Of a DNA stretch of 64,000 bases, positions 29,479-37,507 are shown in pieces (the first letter of the stretch is position 1; every line of letters starts with the position of its first letter). The DNA lies in contig NZ_CP019724.1 of assembly GCF_002005225.1 (NCBI RefSeq), positions 6,465,501 to 6,529,500 of the forward strand, in the 5' to 3' direction. This DNA is from Streptomyces pactum (GTDB lineage: Bacteria > Actinomycetota > Actinomycetes > Streptomycetales > Streptomycetaceae). The translations under genes were made by a program, and so were the position numbers. The notes under the pieces are model-generated. The model was not told the DNA's origin and ran no database searches. It saw only the letters and a program-made list of their open reading frames with translations.

Positions 29479-29557
29479 GGCGAGGGCGAGGGCGAGGGCG
29501 AGGGCGAGGGTGAGGGTGAGGGCGAGGGTGAGGGCGAGGGCGAGGGCGAGGGCAGGG
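29479..29557. repeat. GGCGAG hexamer array, about 13 copies
   Basis: Short tandem repeat GGCGAG with a few GGTGAG variants, ending in GGCAGG. It lies in the divergent gap between the dapA-like gene and the holin-like gene, 58 bases before the latter's start. Confidence 0.95.
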
Positions 29558-29614
29558 GTAGTGCCGGTCGGCCGGGGGTACCCGGGGTGCTCCGAACCGA
29601 GAGGAGGCGGAACC

Positions 29615-30034
29615 GTGACCGGGACCATGCACACCAGGCCTGTGCACGACGAACAGCACTCCGTGGGCGAACTGGTCGGTCAGGCCACCGAACAGCTCTC
29701 CCGGCTCGTGCGCCAGGAAGTGGCCCTCGCCAAGATGGAGCTGGCCGAGAAGGGCAAGCGGGCCGGGCGTGGCGGCGGGATGCTGGGCGCCGCGGGCGCC
29801 ATCGCGTACGTCGGCCTGTTCGCCCTGGCCGGAACGGCCACCGCCGCGCTCTCGCTGGCGCTGCCCGTCTGGGCCGCGGCGCTCATCGTGACGGCGGTGC
29901 TCTTCGTGATCGCGGGCGTACTGGCCATGATGGGCCGCGCCCAGCTCCGCCGCGCCGTGCCGCCGAAACCCGAGGCGACCCTCGGCAGCGTCAAGACCGA
30001 CGTGGACGTGATCAGGGAAAGGGCGCATCGATGA
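29615..30034 (+). CDS. Phage-holin-3-6 (DUF1469) family membrane protein
   Basis: 139 residues with two membrane segments (about 60-85 and 90-112) after an N-terminal helix (VGELVGQATEQLSRLVRQEVALAKMEL) typical of the actinobacterial Phage_holin_3_6 family. These are not phage lysis proteins; they are membrane proteins of unknown role often paired with DUF3618 genes, as here. GTG start with GAGGAGG seven bases upstream. The stop overlaps the next gene (ATGA). Confidence 0.88.
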   Translation: MTGTMHTRPVHDEQHSVGELVGQATEQLSRLVRQEVALAKMELAEKGKRAGRGGGMLGAAGAIAYVGLFALAGTATAALSLALPVWAAALIVTAVLFVIAGVLAMMGRAQLRRAVPPKPEATLGSVKTDVDVIRERAHR

Positions 30035-30561
30035 CCGACGCGACAAGCGGTGACGGCACGAGGTCCGGCTCCACCGCGCAGCCGATCGGCGGGGCCAAGG
30101 GGCCCGACGAGCTGCGGCAGCAGATCGAACAGACCCGCGGCCAGCTCGGCGACACGGTGGAGGAGCTGGCCGGGAAGGCGGACGTGAAGGGCCGCGCCAA
30201 GGCCCGGGCCGCCGACCTCAGGGACAAGGCCGGTGCCATGACCGTGCAACTGCGCAGTTCCGCCGCGCAGGCCGGCCACACCGTGCAGGACAAGGCGAGC
30301 CGGGCCGGCCACACCGCGCAGGGCAAGGCGGGCAGGGCCGGACATGCCGTGCAGGACAAGGCGAGCCGGGCCGGCCACACCGCGCAGGACAAGGCGGGCA
30401 GGGCCGGACACGCCGCGGAGCGGCACGTGCCGGGACGGGTGCGCGGTGCGGTCCAGGCCGGACTCAGGCATCCCCGCGCGGTACTGATCGCCGGGGCTGC
30501 GGCGGGCGCGGTGGTCGCGGCGGGTGTGCTGCGCCGCCGCCACGGGCACGGGTCCTGCTGA
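30031..30561 (+). CDS. DUF3618 domain protein with an 11-residue repeat
   Basis: 176 residues: N-terminal DUF3618 (GPDELRQQIEQTRGQLGDTVEELAGKADVKGRAKARA), then four 11-residue repeats of the form AGH-T/A-V/A-Q-D/G-KA-S/G-R (about residues 81-124), then a membrane segment (VLIAGAAAGAVVAAGVL) and a basic tail. It is coupled to the holin-like gene. Probably a cell-envelope protein; function unknown. Confidence 0.85.
   Translation: MTDATSGDGTRSGSTAQPIGGAKGPDELRQQIEQTRGQLGDTVEELAGKADVKGRAKARAADLRDKAGAMTVQLRSSAAQAGHTVQDKASRAGHTAQGKAGRAGHAVQDKASRAGHTAQDKAGRAGHAAERHVPGRVRGAVQAGLRHPRAVLIAGAAAGAVVAAGVLRRRHGHGSC
30271..30402 (+). repeat. 33-bp coding repeat (4 units; 66-bp higher-order copies)
   Basis: Four 33-base units within the DUF3618 gene. 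Units 1+2 and 3+4 are near-identical 66-base blocks, indicating a recent duplication that keeps the reading frame. Confidence 0.9.
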
Positions 30562-30570
30562 GCACGCGAC

Positions 30571-30604
30571 GCGACGAGGGGCCCGGATCCGGACCCCTCG
30601 TCGC
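30571..30604 (+). terminator. Terminator after the DUF3618 gene
   Basis: GCGACGAGGGG (30571-30581) pairs perfectly with CCCCTCGTCGC (30594-30604) around a loop that is itself CCGGATCCGG. It lies nine bases after the stop. Confidence 0.8.
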
Positions 30605-30655
30605 GCCGTGCCGTACGGATACCGGCGGGTCGAGGCCGCGGAAACCGGGCGGCAC

Positions 30656-30686
30656 TTGACCTCAACCTTGGTCGAGGCCGGAGGGT
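30656..30686 (+). promoter_or_regulatory. SoxR box in a MerR-type promoter
   Basis: CCTCAACCTTGGTCGAGG (30660-30677) is an 18-base near-palindrome matching the SoxR operator, with one mismatch. It overlaps a TTGACC -35 (30656-30661) and is followed, after a 19-base spacer, by a weak -10 (GAGGGT, 30681-30686). The long spacer is typical of MerR-family activated promoters. Confidence 0.8.
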
Positions 30687-30758
30687 GGTGCGTGCACCGG
30701 GGTGCGGCCGGAGCGCACCCCGCCCGCACCCGACGACCACCGACCAGTGGAGGCCGGC

Positions 30759-31469
30759 ATGACCCGCCGTACCGACGCCCACCCCGAACTCGTCCGCCCC
30801 GACGTCCAGGCGCCCTTCTTCAGCACCTGGCGGGTGGGCACCCCCGAGCGGCAGCGGCAGACCGTGGACGCGATCGCCCGGACCTGGGAGCGCCGCCCCT
30901 GGCCCGCCGACGACCTGCTGGGCTACCACGTCTACACCGGCCACGACGGCAGCACCCTGCTCCACCACTCGCAGTGGGCGAGCGAGCAGGCGTACGAGTC
31001 CTTCGCCAAGACCCGCCGGCAGGAGCGCGTCGACGAGATCGACACCGCCGTGCCGGGCATCGAACGGCTGGGGCTCGGCAGGTACCGGCGCTACCGCAGC
31101 AGCACCCGTGCGAACAACGGGACGGCGCCCGTCCCGGGGTGCATCGTGCTCGTCGACGTCGAGTTCGAGGGGCCCGACCCCGAGCGGCAGCGCGCCTGGG
31201 TGGACGCCGTCTTCGAGGCCCTGGAGAGCGAGCCGGAGCCGCACCCCGGCGGCATCTCCGCCCACTTCCACCTCAGTACCGACGGCACCCGCGTCCTCAA
31301 CTACGCCGAGTGGGAGAGCGCCCAGGCCCACATCGACGCCCTGGCCGCACCGGGCGACGGTGTCGGCTCGGCGACGGCGCAGTGGGAGCGGGTGCAGAAC
31401 TGGCCGGGTATGACCAGCGGCGGCGGGGTCAGCCGTTATGAGCACGCCCTCGGCCTCGTGCCCCGCTGA
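30759..31469 (+). CDS. Antibiotic biosynthesis monooxygenase (ABM) family protein, SoxR-regulated
   Basis: 236 residues containing two ferredoxin-like ABM repeats (about 15-105 and 120-225), each with an F/L-x-H-x-S/L-x-D-G pattern and QWASEQAYESF or EWESAQAHIDAL. Such proteins oxidise quinone-like or polyketide substrates, or quench redox-active compounds, without cofactor. A GGAGG ribosome site precedes ATG 30759. The SoxR box upstream suggests induction by redox-cycling compounds; a monooxygenase is a known SoxR-regulon member in S. coelicolor. Confidence 0.88.
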   Translation: MTRRTDAHPELVRPDVQAPFFSTWRVGTPERQRQTVDAIARTWERRPWPADDLLGYHVYTGHDGSTLLHHSQWASEQAYESFAKTRRQERVDEIDTAVPGIERLGLGRYRRYRSSTRANNGTAPVPGCIVLVDVEFEGPDPERQRAWVDAVFEALESEPEPHPGGISAHFHLSTDGTRVLNYAEWESAQAHIDALAAPGDGVGSATAQWERVQNWPGMTSGGGVSRYEHALGLVPR

Positions 31470-31491
31470 ACCCGCCCCCAACGGCGTCCGG

Positions 31492-33318
31492 CTACGGACG
31501 GAACCGCAGCACCTGCGGGTCGTGGTCGCTGATCTGGTCGTGGAACTCGGCGTTGACGTGCACGCTGTCGTACGACAGGTGCCCGCCGCGCCGGACCGAC
31601 GGGCTGACCAGGATCTGGTCCAGGACCTGGCTGTTGCCCTGGTAGACGTACGAGTAACGCTCGCCGCGCGGCAGCGACCTGACCGCCGACCACAGCGCGC
31701 CGTCGTCCTCCAGGATGCGGGTCGTCCGCGAGAACTCGAAGTCGTTGATGTCGCCGAGGACGACGACGTCCGCGTTCTTCTGGGTGGCGAGGACGTCCTT
31801 GACGAAGGTGTTCACGACCTTCGCCTGGAGGTGCCGCTGGGTCTCCGAGCCGCGCGACGGCGGCTGGTACTGGGCGGACAGGCTCTGGTCGCCGCCCTTG
31901 GAGTTGAAGTGGTTGGCGACGACCACGACCGTGCGGCCGCGGAAGACGAACTCGCCGGCCAGTGGCTTGCGGCTGTCCTCCCAGGCGGCGTTCGCCGGGT
32001 CGACGCGGCCGGGGGAGTGGGTGAGCGCCGCCTTGCCGCGGATCTTCGTCACCCCGGTCGCGGTGGTCGCGTCGCCGGCCCCGCGGTCGGTGAAGGAGAC
32101 TCGGTCCGGGTTGAACAGGAACGCCTGGCGGATGTTGCCGCCGGGCTGGCCGCCGTCCTCGCCGTCGGCCGGGTCGACGCCGCGCCAGTCGTAGCGCGGG
32201 CCGCCGGCCGCGACGATGGCGTCGATCAGCTTGCCGACCGTCGCGTCGGCGGCCACCGTGCCGTCGTTCGCGGCGCCGCTGTTGTCCTGGATCTCCTCAA
32301 GGGACACGATGTCGGGCGCCTTGAGATGGTGCACGATCGTTTCGGCGTGCGCGGCGAAGGTGTCGTCGGACGGGTCGAGGTTCTCGACGTTGTACGTCGC
32401 CACCGCCAGCTCGCGGTTGCTCTGCGGGCGCGTGGACTCGCGCTCCAGGCCCCCGCTCCGAAGGGTGCCGATCTCGCTCGCGACCAGCGTGTAGCCGCCG
32501 TACTGGCTGTAGTCCAGCGGGCCCGCGGTGGTCCCGGCGAGGGTGTCGCCCACGTTGGCGTCGGGGAAGTCGGCCGGCTCGCCCAGGGACTGGATCTGGA
32601 GCCGGCCGGTGTTCTGGGAGTCGTAGGAGCCGTACACCGTGCCGCCGCGGCGGTTGGCGTTCTCCCAGGGTTTCACCGTGACCCACAGCTCGGTGTACGG
32701 GTCGGTGGCGCCGACCACGCGGGCGTCGGAGACCCGGACGTTCATGCCCTCCAGGGACTCGTAGAAGTCCAGGGCGTACTCGTCCGGCCGCAGCGGCAGG
32801 CCGTTGACCGATCCGTTCGCGGCCTCGTCGCCCTCGGGGGCGTACGCGCGCGGCACGGACCGGGCGGAGACGGTCGTGGCGGCCGGGAGCGCGTTGCCGC
32901 CGGAGACCACGGTGACCGTCGGGCGGGTGATCTCGGTCAGCGACTGGTTGCCGGAGGAGGTGCCGCCCGGCACGTACTCCGAGACCGTGCCGGAGACCTC
33001 GACCGCGTCACCGACGGCGACCTTCGGGGCGGAGCCGGTGAAGACGAAGACGCCCTCGCTGGTGGCCGGGTCGGCGTCCGGCCGCTGGTCCTGGATCCAG
33101 AAGCCCTTGGAGTTGCCGTAGCCGCGGACGCCGGTGACGATTCCGGCCACGTCCGTGACCTGCTTGCCCGCGTACGGCGACAGCCGGGTGCTGCCCTGGA
33201 TGTCGTGGACGCGCACGGAGTCGGCGTGCGCGGGTGAGGTGAGGACGACGGTGGACGCCGCCGAGCAGACTGCGGCGACGGTGAGCGCGGCGAGGCGCGC
33301 GGAGGACTTGCTGGCCAA
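31492..33318 (-). CDS. Secreted endonuclease/exonuclease/phosphatase family nuclease
   Basis: 608 residues with a Sec signal peptide (LAALTVAAVCSAASTVVLTSPAHA). An N-terminal OB-fold-like region (about 35-130) is of the type found in extracellular nucleases. The C-terminal EEP domain (about 295-608) has ATYNVENL, VSLEEIQDN, NHFNSKGGD, VLGDINDFE and a final SDHDP. It probably degrades extracellular DNA for phosphate or nitrogen. TTG start, chosen because GGAGGGA lies six bases upstream. Confidence 0.9.
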   Translation of the reverse strand: MASKSSARLAALTVAAVCSAASTVVLTSPAHADSVRVHDIQGSTRLSPYAGKQVTDVAGIVTGVRGYGNSKGFWIQDQRPDADPATSEGVFVFTGSAPKVAVGDAVEVSGTVSEYVPGGTSSGNQSLTEITRPTVTVVSGGNALPAATTVSARSVPRAYAPEGDEAANGSVNGLPLRPDEYALDFYESLEGMNVRVSDARVVGATDPYTELWVTVKPWENANRRGGTVYGSYDSQNTGRLQIQSLGEPADFPDANVGDTLAGTTAGPLDYSQYGGYTLVASEIGTLRSGGLERESTRPQSNRELAVATYNVENLDPSDDTFAAHAETIVHHLKAPDIVSLEEIQDNSGAANDGTVAADATVGKLIDAIVAAGGPRYDWRGVDPADGEDGGQPGGNIRQAFLFNPDRVSFTDRGAGDATTATGVTKIRGKAALTHSPGRVDPANAAWEDSRKPLAGEFVFRGRTVVVVANHFNSKGGDQSLSAQYQPPSRGSETQRHLQAKVVNTFVKDVLATQKNADVVVLGDINDFEFSRTTRILEDDGALWSAVRSLPRGERYSYVYQGNSQVLDQILVSPSVRRGGHLSYDSVHVNAEFHDQISDHDPQVLRFRP

Positions 33319-33670
33319 CGGAATCCCTCCGGGGACGAGACAGAGCGCCGGGACGATGGTGGGCGGACGACGGTGGGGCGGACGGGGGTGAGGGTGAGGC
33401 AGGCGGAGCGAGGGGCGGCGCTACGGGATGAGAGTGGGACACGAGGGGCCACAGGGCACAGGTGACCTGAGTGAACACTTGTCCCCCCGCCTTCTACGCG
33501 CGTCAATCTCCTGCTTGGCCACGTCAGTTGTCAAGGTTTCGGCCATGTACTCCACCCGACGGGGAGATGAACCGGGCGGCATGGGTGGAAACCCGTCTAG
33601 GCTGAGCTGTTGAGCGGTACGGCGTCCGGATGGCCGTACGGCGGTCCAGGCGCCCGAGGAGAAACAGCCG
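33319..33670. other. Divergent intergenic region
   Basis: 352 bases between the secreted nuclease and a hypothetical gene. No gene seen. A single GTTCACTCAGG, resembling one unit of a PHO box, lies at 33466-33476 on the minus strand, but a second unit is lacking. Confidence 0.55.
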
Positions 33671-35098
33671 ATGTCAGACAGCTCCACCCTGCCGCCCGCC
33701 CGGCTGCGTCCCGAAGCGGAACTGGCCCGCGACGCGCTGTCCGCGCCGGTGCTCGCCCGGGCCGCCCGGCTGGCCCGCTGGGCCGGACCGGACACCCGCG
33801 TCGACGCCGGGGGCGGACTCGTCGAGGAGCAGTTGCCGGCGGCGGCCGAGGAGCTCGGGCTGAGCGGGGACGACGCCGCGGCGTACGCGAGCGAGGCTTG
33901 GCGGATCGCCGTGGACACCGGGCTCGTCGAGGTCACCGACGAGGAGGCGGGCACCGTCGCGGCGGGCGGGGACCTCGCCCTGCTCACCGGTGGATCCCCG
34001 CAGGACGTGCTCGGACTGTGGCTCACCGCCCTGGAGGCGCTGCTCGCCGACGCGAGCGTGCCCGACCTCGACGACCTGGTCGACGCGATGGCCGAGGGCG
34101 GCGAGGTCGACCTGTCGTCCCTCGACTGGAACCCGGAGGCCGAGGCGGAGTTCCTCGACGGCGTGCTCGGCAACCTCTACCTGCTCACGGTCGGCGAGGA
34201 CCGCCCCGGCGACGCCTCGGTGCCGCTGCCCGCGCTGGCGGCGTCCGTGATCGTCCCCAGCGACATGGGCGAGCCCACCAACGACGTGCTGGAGCAGGTG
34301 TCCGACGCGATGATGCGGCTGGACGACCAGTTCCGGCTGCTCGAACCCATCGGCCTCGTCGAGTACCAGCCGGTCGACGAGGACCTGATGACCGACGCGG
34401 ACGAGGAGCCCGCGGCGCCCGTCGACGAGACCGACGTCGCCCGCTACGGCATGGTGCGGCTCACCCCGCTCGGCCTGTACGGCCTGCGCGCCCGGCTCCT
34501 GGAGGCCGGTTTCGACGCCCCCGCCGTCGGCGACCTCTCCGACAAGGGCGCCGACGCGCTGCTCGACGGCACGGCGCCCTTCCCGCCGGCCGCGGCCCAC
34601 GCGGAGACCGAGCTGTGGCTGGCCGGGCGGAGCCCCCTCACCGCGGCCCGCGAACTGCTGGCGGCGGCACGTGGCTCGGACACCGGCGCGCCCCTGCGCC
34701 GGCTGCGCTGCCAGCAGGCGCTGTCCCTGGTCGGCGCCGAGGCGGAGCCCGCGCTGCGGGAGGTCCTCGACGACGCCGAACTGGGCGGGCTGGCCAGGGT
34801 CTGGCTGACCGAGCACGGCGCCCGGGACGTTCCCGCCCCGCCGCAGGAGATGGTCTTCTGGCTGACCATCGACACCGTGGCGGCACAGCTCGCCGCCGAG
34901 GGGAACTCCGAGGAGCTGCGTGCCCTGGTGGAGGGGCTGGCCCGGCAGCACAGCGGGTTCTTCGACACGGTGTGGCGGGTCGCCCATCCGGCCACGCCGG
35001 ACGTGCTGGAGGCGATGGGGCGGCTGCATCCCGACAAGAAGGTCGCCAAGGAAGCCCGCAAGGCGGCGTTCAAGGCCCGGTCGCAGCAAGGCGGCTGA
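33671..35098 (+). CDS. Conserved hypothetical protein, 475 aa, acidic
   Basis: Large soluble acidic protein, strongly helical and Ala/Leu/Glu-rich, starting MSDSSTLPPARLRPEAEL. The N-terminal half carries winged-helix-like segments; the C-terminal 150 residues are helical-repeat-like (ALREVLDDAELGGLARVWL, LEAMGRLHPDKKVAKEARKAAFKAR). No signal, membrane span or catalytic motif was recognised. GAGGAG upstream supports the ATG. Function unknown. Confidence 0.8.
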   Translation: MSDSSTLPPARLRPEAELARDALSAPVLARAARLARWAGPDTRVDAGGGLVEEQLPAAAEELGLSGDDAAAYASEAWRIAVDTGLVEVTDEEAGTVAAGGDLALLTGGSPQDVLGLWLTALEALLADASVPDLDDLVDAMAEGGEVDLSSLDWNPEAEAEFLDGVLGNLYLLTVGEDRPGDASVPLPALAASVIVPSDMGEPTNDVLEQVSDAMMRLDDQFRLLEPIGLVEYQPVDEDLMTDADEEPAAPVDETDVARYGMVRLTPLGLYGLRARLLEAGFDAPAVGDLSDKGADALLDGTAPFPPAAAHAETELWLAGRSPLTAARELLAAARGSDTGAPLRRLRCQQALSLVGAEAEPALREVLDDAELGGLARVWLTEHGARDVPAPPQEMVFWLTIDTVAAQLAAEGNSEELRALVEGLARQHSGFFDTVWRVAHPATPDVLEAMGRLHPDKKVAKEARKAAFKARSQQGG

Positions 35099-35181
35099 CG
35101 GCGGGCGGCGCCGGGGAAACGGCGCTCCGCCGCCGGACGCGGGCGGTGGCGCGGCCCGGCGCCGGCGGGGTGCCGCCGGGC

Positions 35182-35495
35182 CCTTCCGTCCGGTTGGGCC
35201 CTCCGGTGCAGCGGTCTTCGGTGGCTCGTGTGTGCCGTCGGGGTTGGTGTGCGGCTCGGTGTGGCTGGAGGGGTTGGTGTGCGGCTCGGCGCGGGCGGGG
35301 TGGGGTCGGGTCCTTCCGTCCGGTTGGGCCCTCCGGTGCAGCGGTCTTCGGTGGCGCGTGTGTGGGCCGTCGGGGTTGGTGTGCGGCTCGGTGTGGCTGG
35401 AGGGGTTGGTGTGCGGCTCGGCGCGGGCGGGGTGGGGTCGGGTCCTTCCGTCCGGCTGGGCCCTCCGGTGCAGCGGTCCTGGGTGGCGCGTGTGT
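35182..35495. repeat. Tandem repeat of about 130-132 bp, 2.4 copies
   Basis: CCTTCCGTCCGGYTGGGCCC begins units at 35182, 35312 and 35444 (periods 130 and 132). Each full unit also contains two copies of GGGGTTGGTGTGCGGCTCGG. The third copy is truncated. The units differ by only a few bases. Confidence 0.9.
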
Positions 35496-35517
35496 GGGCC
35501 CTCGCGGCCGGAAGTTC

Positions 35518-35597
35518 GGCCAGGCATATCCGGAGCGGCCAGGCATATCCGGAGCGGCCAGGCATGATCGGAGTGGCCCGGCATGACAGGAGCGGCC
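35518..35597. repeat. 19-bp tandem repeat, about four units
   Basis: GGCCAGGCATATCCGGAGC repeats at 35518 and 35537. Diverging copies follow at 35556 and 35575 and a partial one at 35594, always in a 19-base period. Confidence 0.9.
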
Positions 35598-35750
35598 CGG
35601 CGACCGGCGGGCGGACCGGCGTCGCGGTGTGCCGGGTGTGGGAGGTGGCGGCCCGGCGCCGGCGGGGTGCCGCCGCCTCCTTCCGTGCCGCCGCGCCCCC
35701 ACCCTGGAACGTCCGCGGTTGCGCGGGCTGCCCCGTAGGCGCCGCGCTCA

Positions 35751-35772
35751 GTTCAACCGGCGTTCAGCCGCG
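35751..35772 (+). promoter_or_regulatory. PHO box (PhoP binding site)
   Basis: Two contiguous 11-base direct repeats, GTTCAACCGGC and GTTCAGCCGCG. They match the Streptomyces PHO-box unit GTTCAYYYRGS and lie 69 bases before the phosphatase start. Confidence 0.8.
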
Positions 35773-35840
35773 GGCGCAACCGTGGCGCCGGACAGAGGTC
35801 CGCCACCCTCCACGGCACGCCCACCGTCACAGGAGACTCC

Positions 35841-37310
35841 ATGTCGCTCACCCGCAGGGACTTCGCCAGCCGATCCGCGCTCACCGGCGCCGGAGTCGTG
35901 CTGGCGGGCAGCGTCGGCGCCCTCGCCACCGCCCCGAACGCCCTCGCGTCCACGGACACCGAGAGCGCGGGGGAGGAGCACGACCGGGGCCGCGGACGCG
36001 GGCACGACCACGGTGGGGTCGGTTACGGACCACTGGTCCCCGACCCGGACGGCATCCTCGCCCTGCCCGCCGGCTTCCGGTACGAGATCATCACCTACTG
36101 CGGCCGGACCAGGCTGGAGTCGGGCGAGTACACCCCCTCCAACCACGACGGCACCGCGGCCTTCGACGGCCCGCGCGGCACCACCCTCCTGGTTAACAAC
36201 CACGAACTGGGCGGCCACCGCGACGACTGGGCCCACCCCGTCCCGCTCGCCGAGGGCCTCGTCTACGACCCGGCCGCGGCCGGCGGCTGCACGGTCGTCG
36301 AGGTCCGCCGCGGCGGCCACGTCGCCGAGTGGGTCGGCATCGCCGGTACCGCCCAGAACTGCGCGGGCGGCAGCACCCCGTGGGGCACCTGGCTGACCTG
36401 CGAGGAGACCGAGGACAAGGCCGGCGAGGAGGGGATGACCAAGGACCACGGCTACGTCTTCGAGGTCGACCCCGAGGACCGGCGCGCCAACCGCGACCCC
36501 GAGCCGATCAAGGCGCTCGGCCGCTACGCCCACGAGGCCGTCGTCGTCGACCCCAAGCGGGGCCACCTCTACCTCACCGAGGACGCCTCCGGCCCCAACG
36601 GCCTCTTCTACCGCTGGGCCCCGCCGGAGGGCTTCCGGCACGGCCGCGGCCGACTGCGCACCCTCGCCGACGACGCCGGGGTCCTCCAGGCCTTCAAGTG
36701 CTTCGACTCCGGCGGCAAGTTCGTCGACGACCTCTCCCGCGCGACGAGGACCGGCACGGTCTACGGCGTCGACTGGGTCGACGTCCCCGACCGCGACGCG
36801 GAGAACACCTCCGTGCGCAGGCAGTTCACCGACGGACAGGTCACCCGCGCCCGCAAGCTGGAGGGCATGTGGTGGGCCGACGGCGGCGCGTACATCGTCT
36901 CCTCCTTCGCCCGTGACGAGAGCCCCGGCCGGCCGCACGACGGCCAGGTCTGGTTCTACGACCCGGGGCGCCGCACCCTCACGCTCAAAGTCCTCCTCGG
37001 CGTCAACCCCGACCCGTCGGCGGACGGCGCCTTCGACGGTCCCGACAACATCACCGTCTCGCCGTACGGCGGCCTCGTCATCGCCGAGGACGGCGACGGC
37101 GTCCAGCACCTGTTCGGCGCCACGGACAGCGGCCGCACCTACCCCATCGCCCGCAACGACCTGAACGTCGGCAGCGAAGACGATCCCGAGTACAGCGAGT
37201 TCGCCGGCGTCACCTTCTCGCCCGACGGGAAGACCCTCTACGCCAATATCCAGGACCCCGGCATCATGGTGGCCATCACCGGGCCCTGGAAGCGGCAGAA
37301 GCGCCGGTGA
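35841..37310 (+). CDS. PhoX-type (DUF839) secreted alkaline phosphatase
   Basis: 489 residues with a Tat signal (LTRRDFASRSALTGAGVVLAG) and a DUF839/PhoX beta-propeller: LLVNNHELGGH, GTWLTCEETED, GRYAHEAVVVD, LTEDASGPNGLFYRW, GPDNITVSPYGGLVIAEDG. PhoX enzymes are calcium/iron phosphatases exported by Tat that release phosphate from organic esters. The PHO box upstream indicates induction under phosphate limitation through PhoRP. A hairpin terminator follows directly. Confidence 0.9.
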   Translation: MSLTRRDFASRSALTGAGVVLAGSVGALATAPNALASTDTESAGEEHDRGRGRGHDHGGVGYGPLVPDPDGILALPAGFRYEIITYCGRTRLESGEYTPSNHDGTAAFDGPRGTTLLVNNHELGGHRDDWAHPVPLAEGLVYDPAAAGGCTVVEVRRGGHVAEWVGIAGTAQNCAGGSTPWGTWLTCEETEDKAGEEGMTKDHGYVFEVDPEDRRANRDPEPIKALGRYAHEAVVVDPKRGHLYLTEDASGPNGLFYRWAPPEGFRHGRGRLRTLADDAGVLQAFKCFDSGGKFVDDLSRATRTGTVYGVDWVDVPDRDAENTSVRRQFTDGQVTRARKLEGMWWADGGAYIVSSFARDESPGRPHDGQVWFYDPGRRTLTLKVLLGVNPDPSADGAFDGPDNITVSPYGGLVIAEDGDGVQHLFGATDSGRTYPIARNDLNVGSEDDPEYSEFAGVTFSPDGKTLYANIQDPGIMVAITGPWKRQKRR

Positions 37311-37317
37311 TTAATTC

Positions 37318-37344
37318 GCTCGCCCGAGCGACGGCCGCCCTTTT
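37318..37344 (+). terminator. Terminator of the PhoX gene
   Basis: CGCTCG pairs with CGAGCG across a CC loop, starting 8 bases after the stop. A downstream TTTT (37341-37344) lies just before the first Y RNA. Confidence 0.6.
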
Positions 37345-37349
37345 AGAGT

Positions 37350-37497
37350 GATGAACGTCCAGGTGCGAAGGCAGGACCTACTTCCACTCATAATGGGGCG
37401 GTCACGGGTTCGAGTCCCGTCACCGGCACAACACGCCGGTGTAGCTCAGGGGGCAGAGCACCTTGTCGGTTCCGCCGACCTGAACTCTGGACGCTCA
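37350..37497 (+). ncRNA. Bacterial Y RNA 1, with permuted tRNA-like domain
   Basis: Ro60-partner RNA. The outer stem is CGTCCAG (37356-37362) with CTGGACG (37487-37493). The 5' strand has the motif GGTGCGAAGGC, six bases, TACTTC (37362-37384), and the 3' strand has GAACTCTGG, both shared with the other two Y RNAs. The distal part is a circularly permuted tRNA: T-arm ACGGG-TTCGAGT-CCCGT (37404-37420), acceptor 3' strand CACCGGC, a 7-base loop, acceptor 5' strand GCCGGTG (37435-37441), then TA and the D-arm GCTC-AGGGGGCA-GAGC (37444-37459). The anticodon-stem equivalent is weak. Exact ends are unknown. Confidence 0.85.
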
Positions 37498-37507
37498 GAA
37501 CTTCATG

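Larger units (their letters stand above)
35099..35750. other. Gene-free repeat-rich region upstream of the PhoX gene
   Basis: About 650 bases without a credible gene, made up largely of the two repeat families listed separately. It precedes a PHO box. Confidence 0.7.

Noticed and set aside
29474..29614. N-terminal extension of the holin-like protein through the hexamer array (alternating Ala-Arg)
   Set aside because: The GTG at 29615 has an ideal ribosome site, and the extension is simply the translated hexamer repeat.
29615..30034. Possible prophage, because of the holin-family protein
   Set aside because: The family is a chromosomal actinobacterial membrane protein paired with DUF3618; no other phage genes, integrase or att sites are present.
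33466..33476. PHO-box-like GTTCACTCAGG upstream of the secreted nuclease
   Set aside because: Only one 11-bp unit matches; the adjoining 11 bases do not, and a functional PHO box needs at least two.
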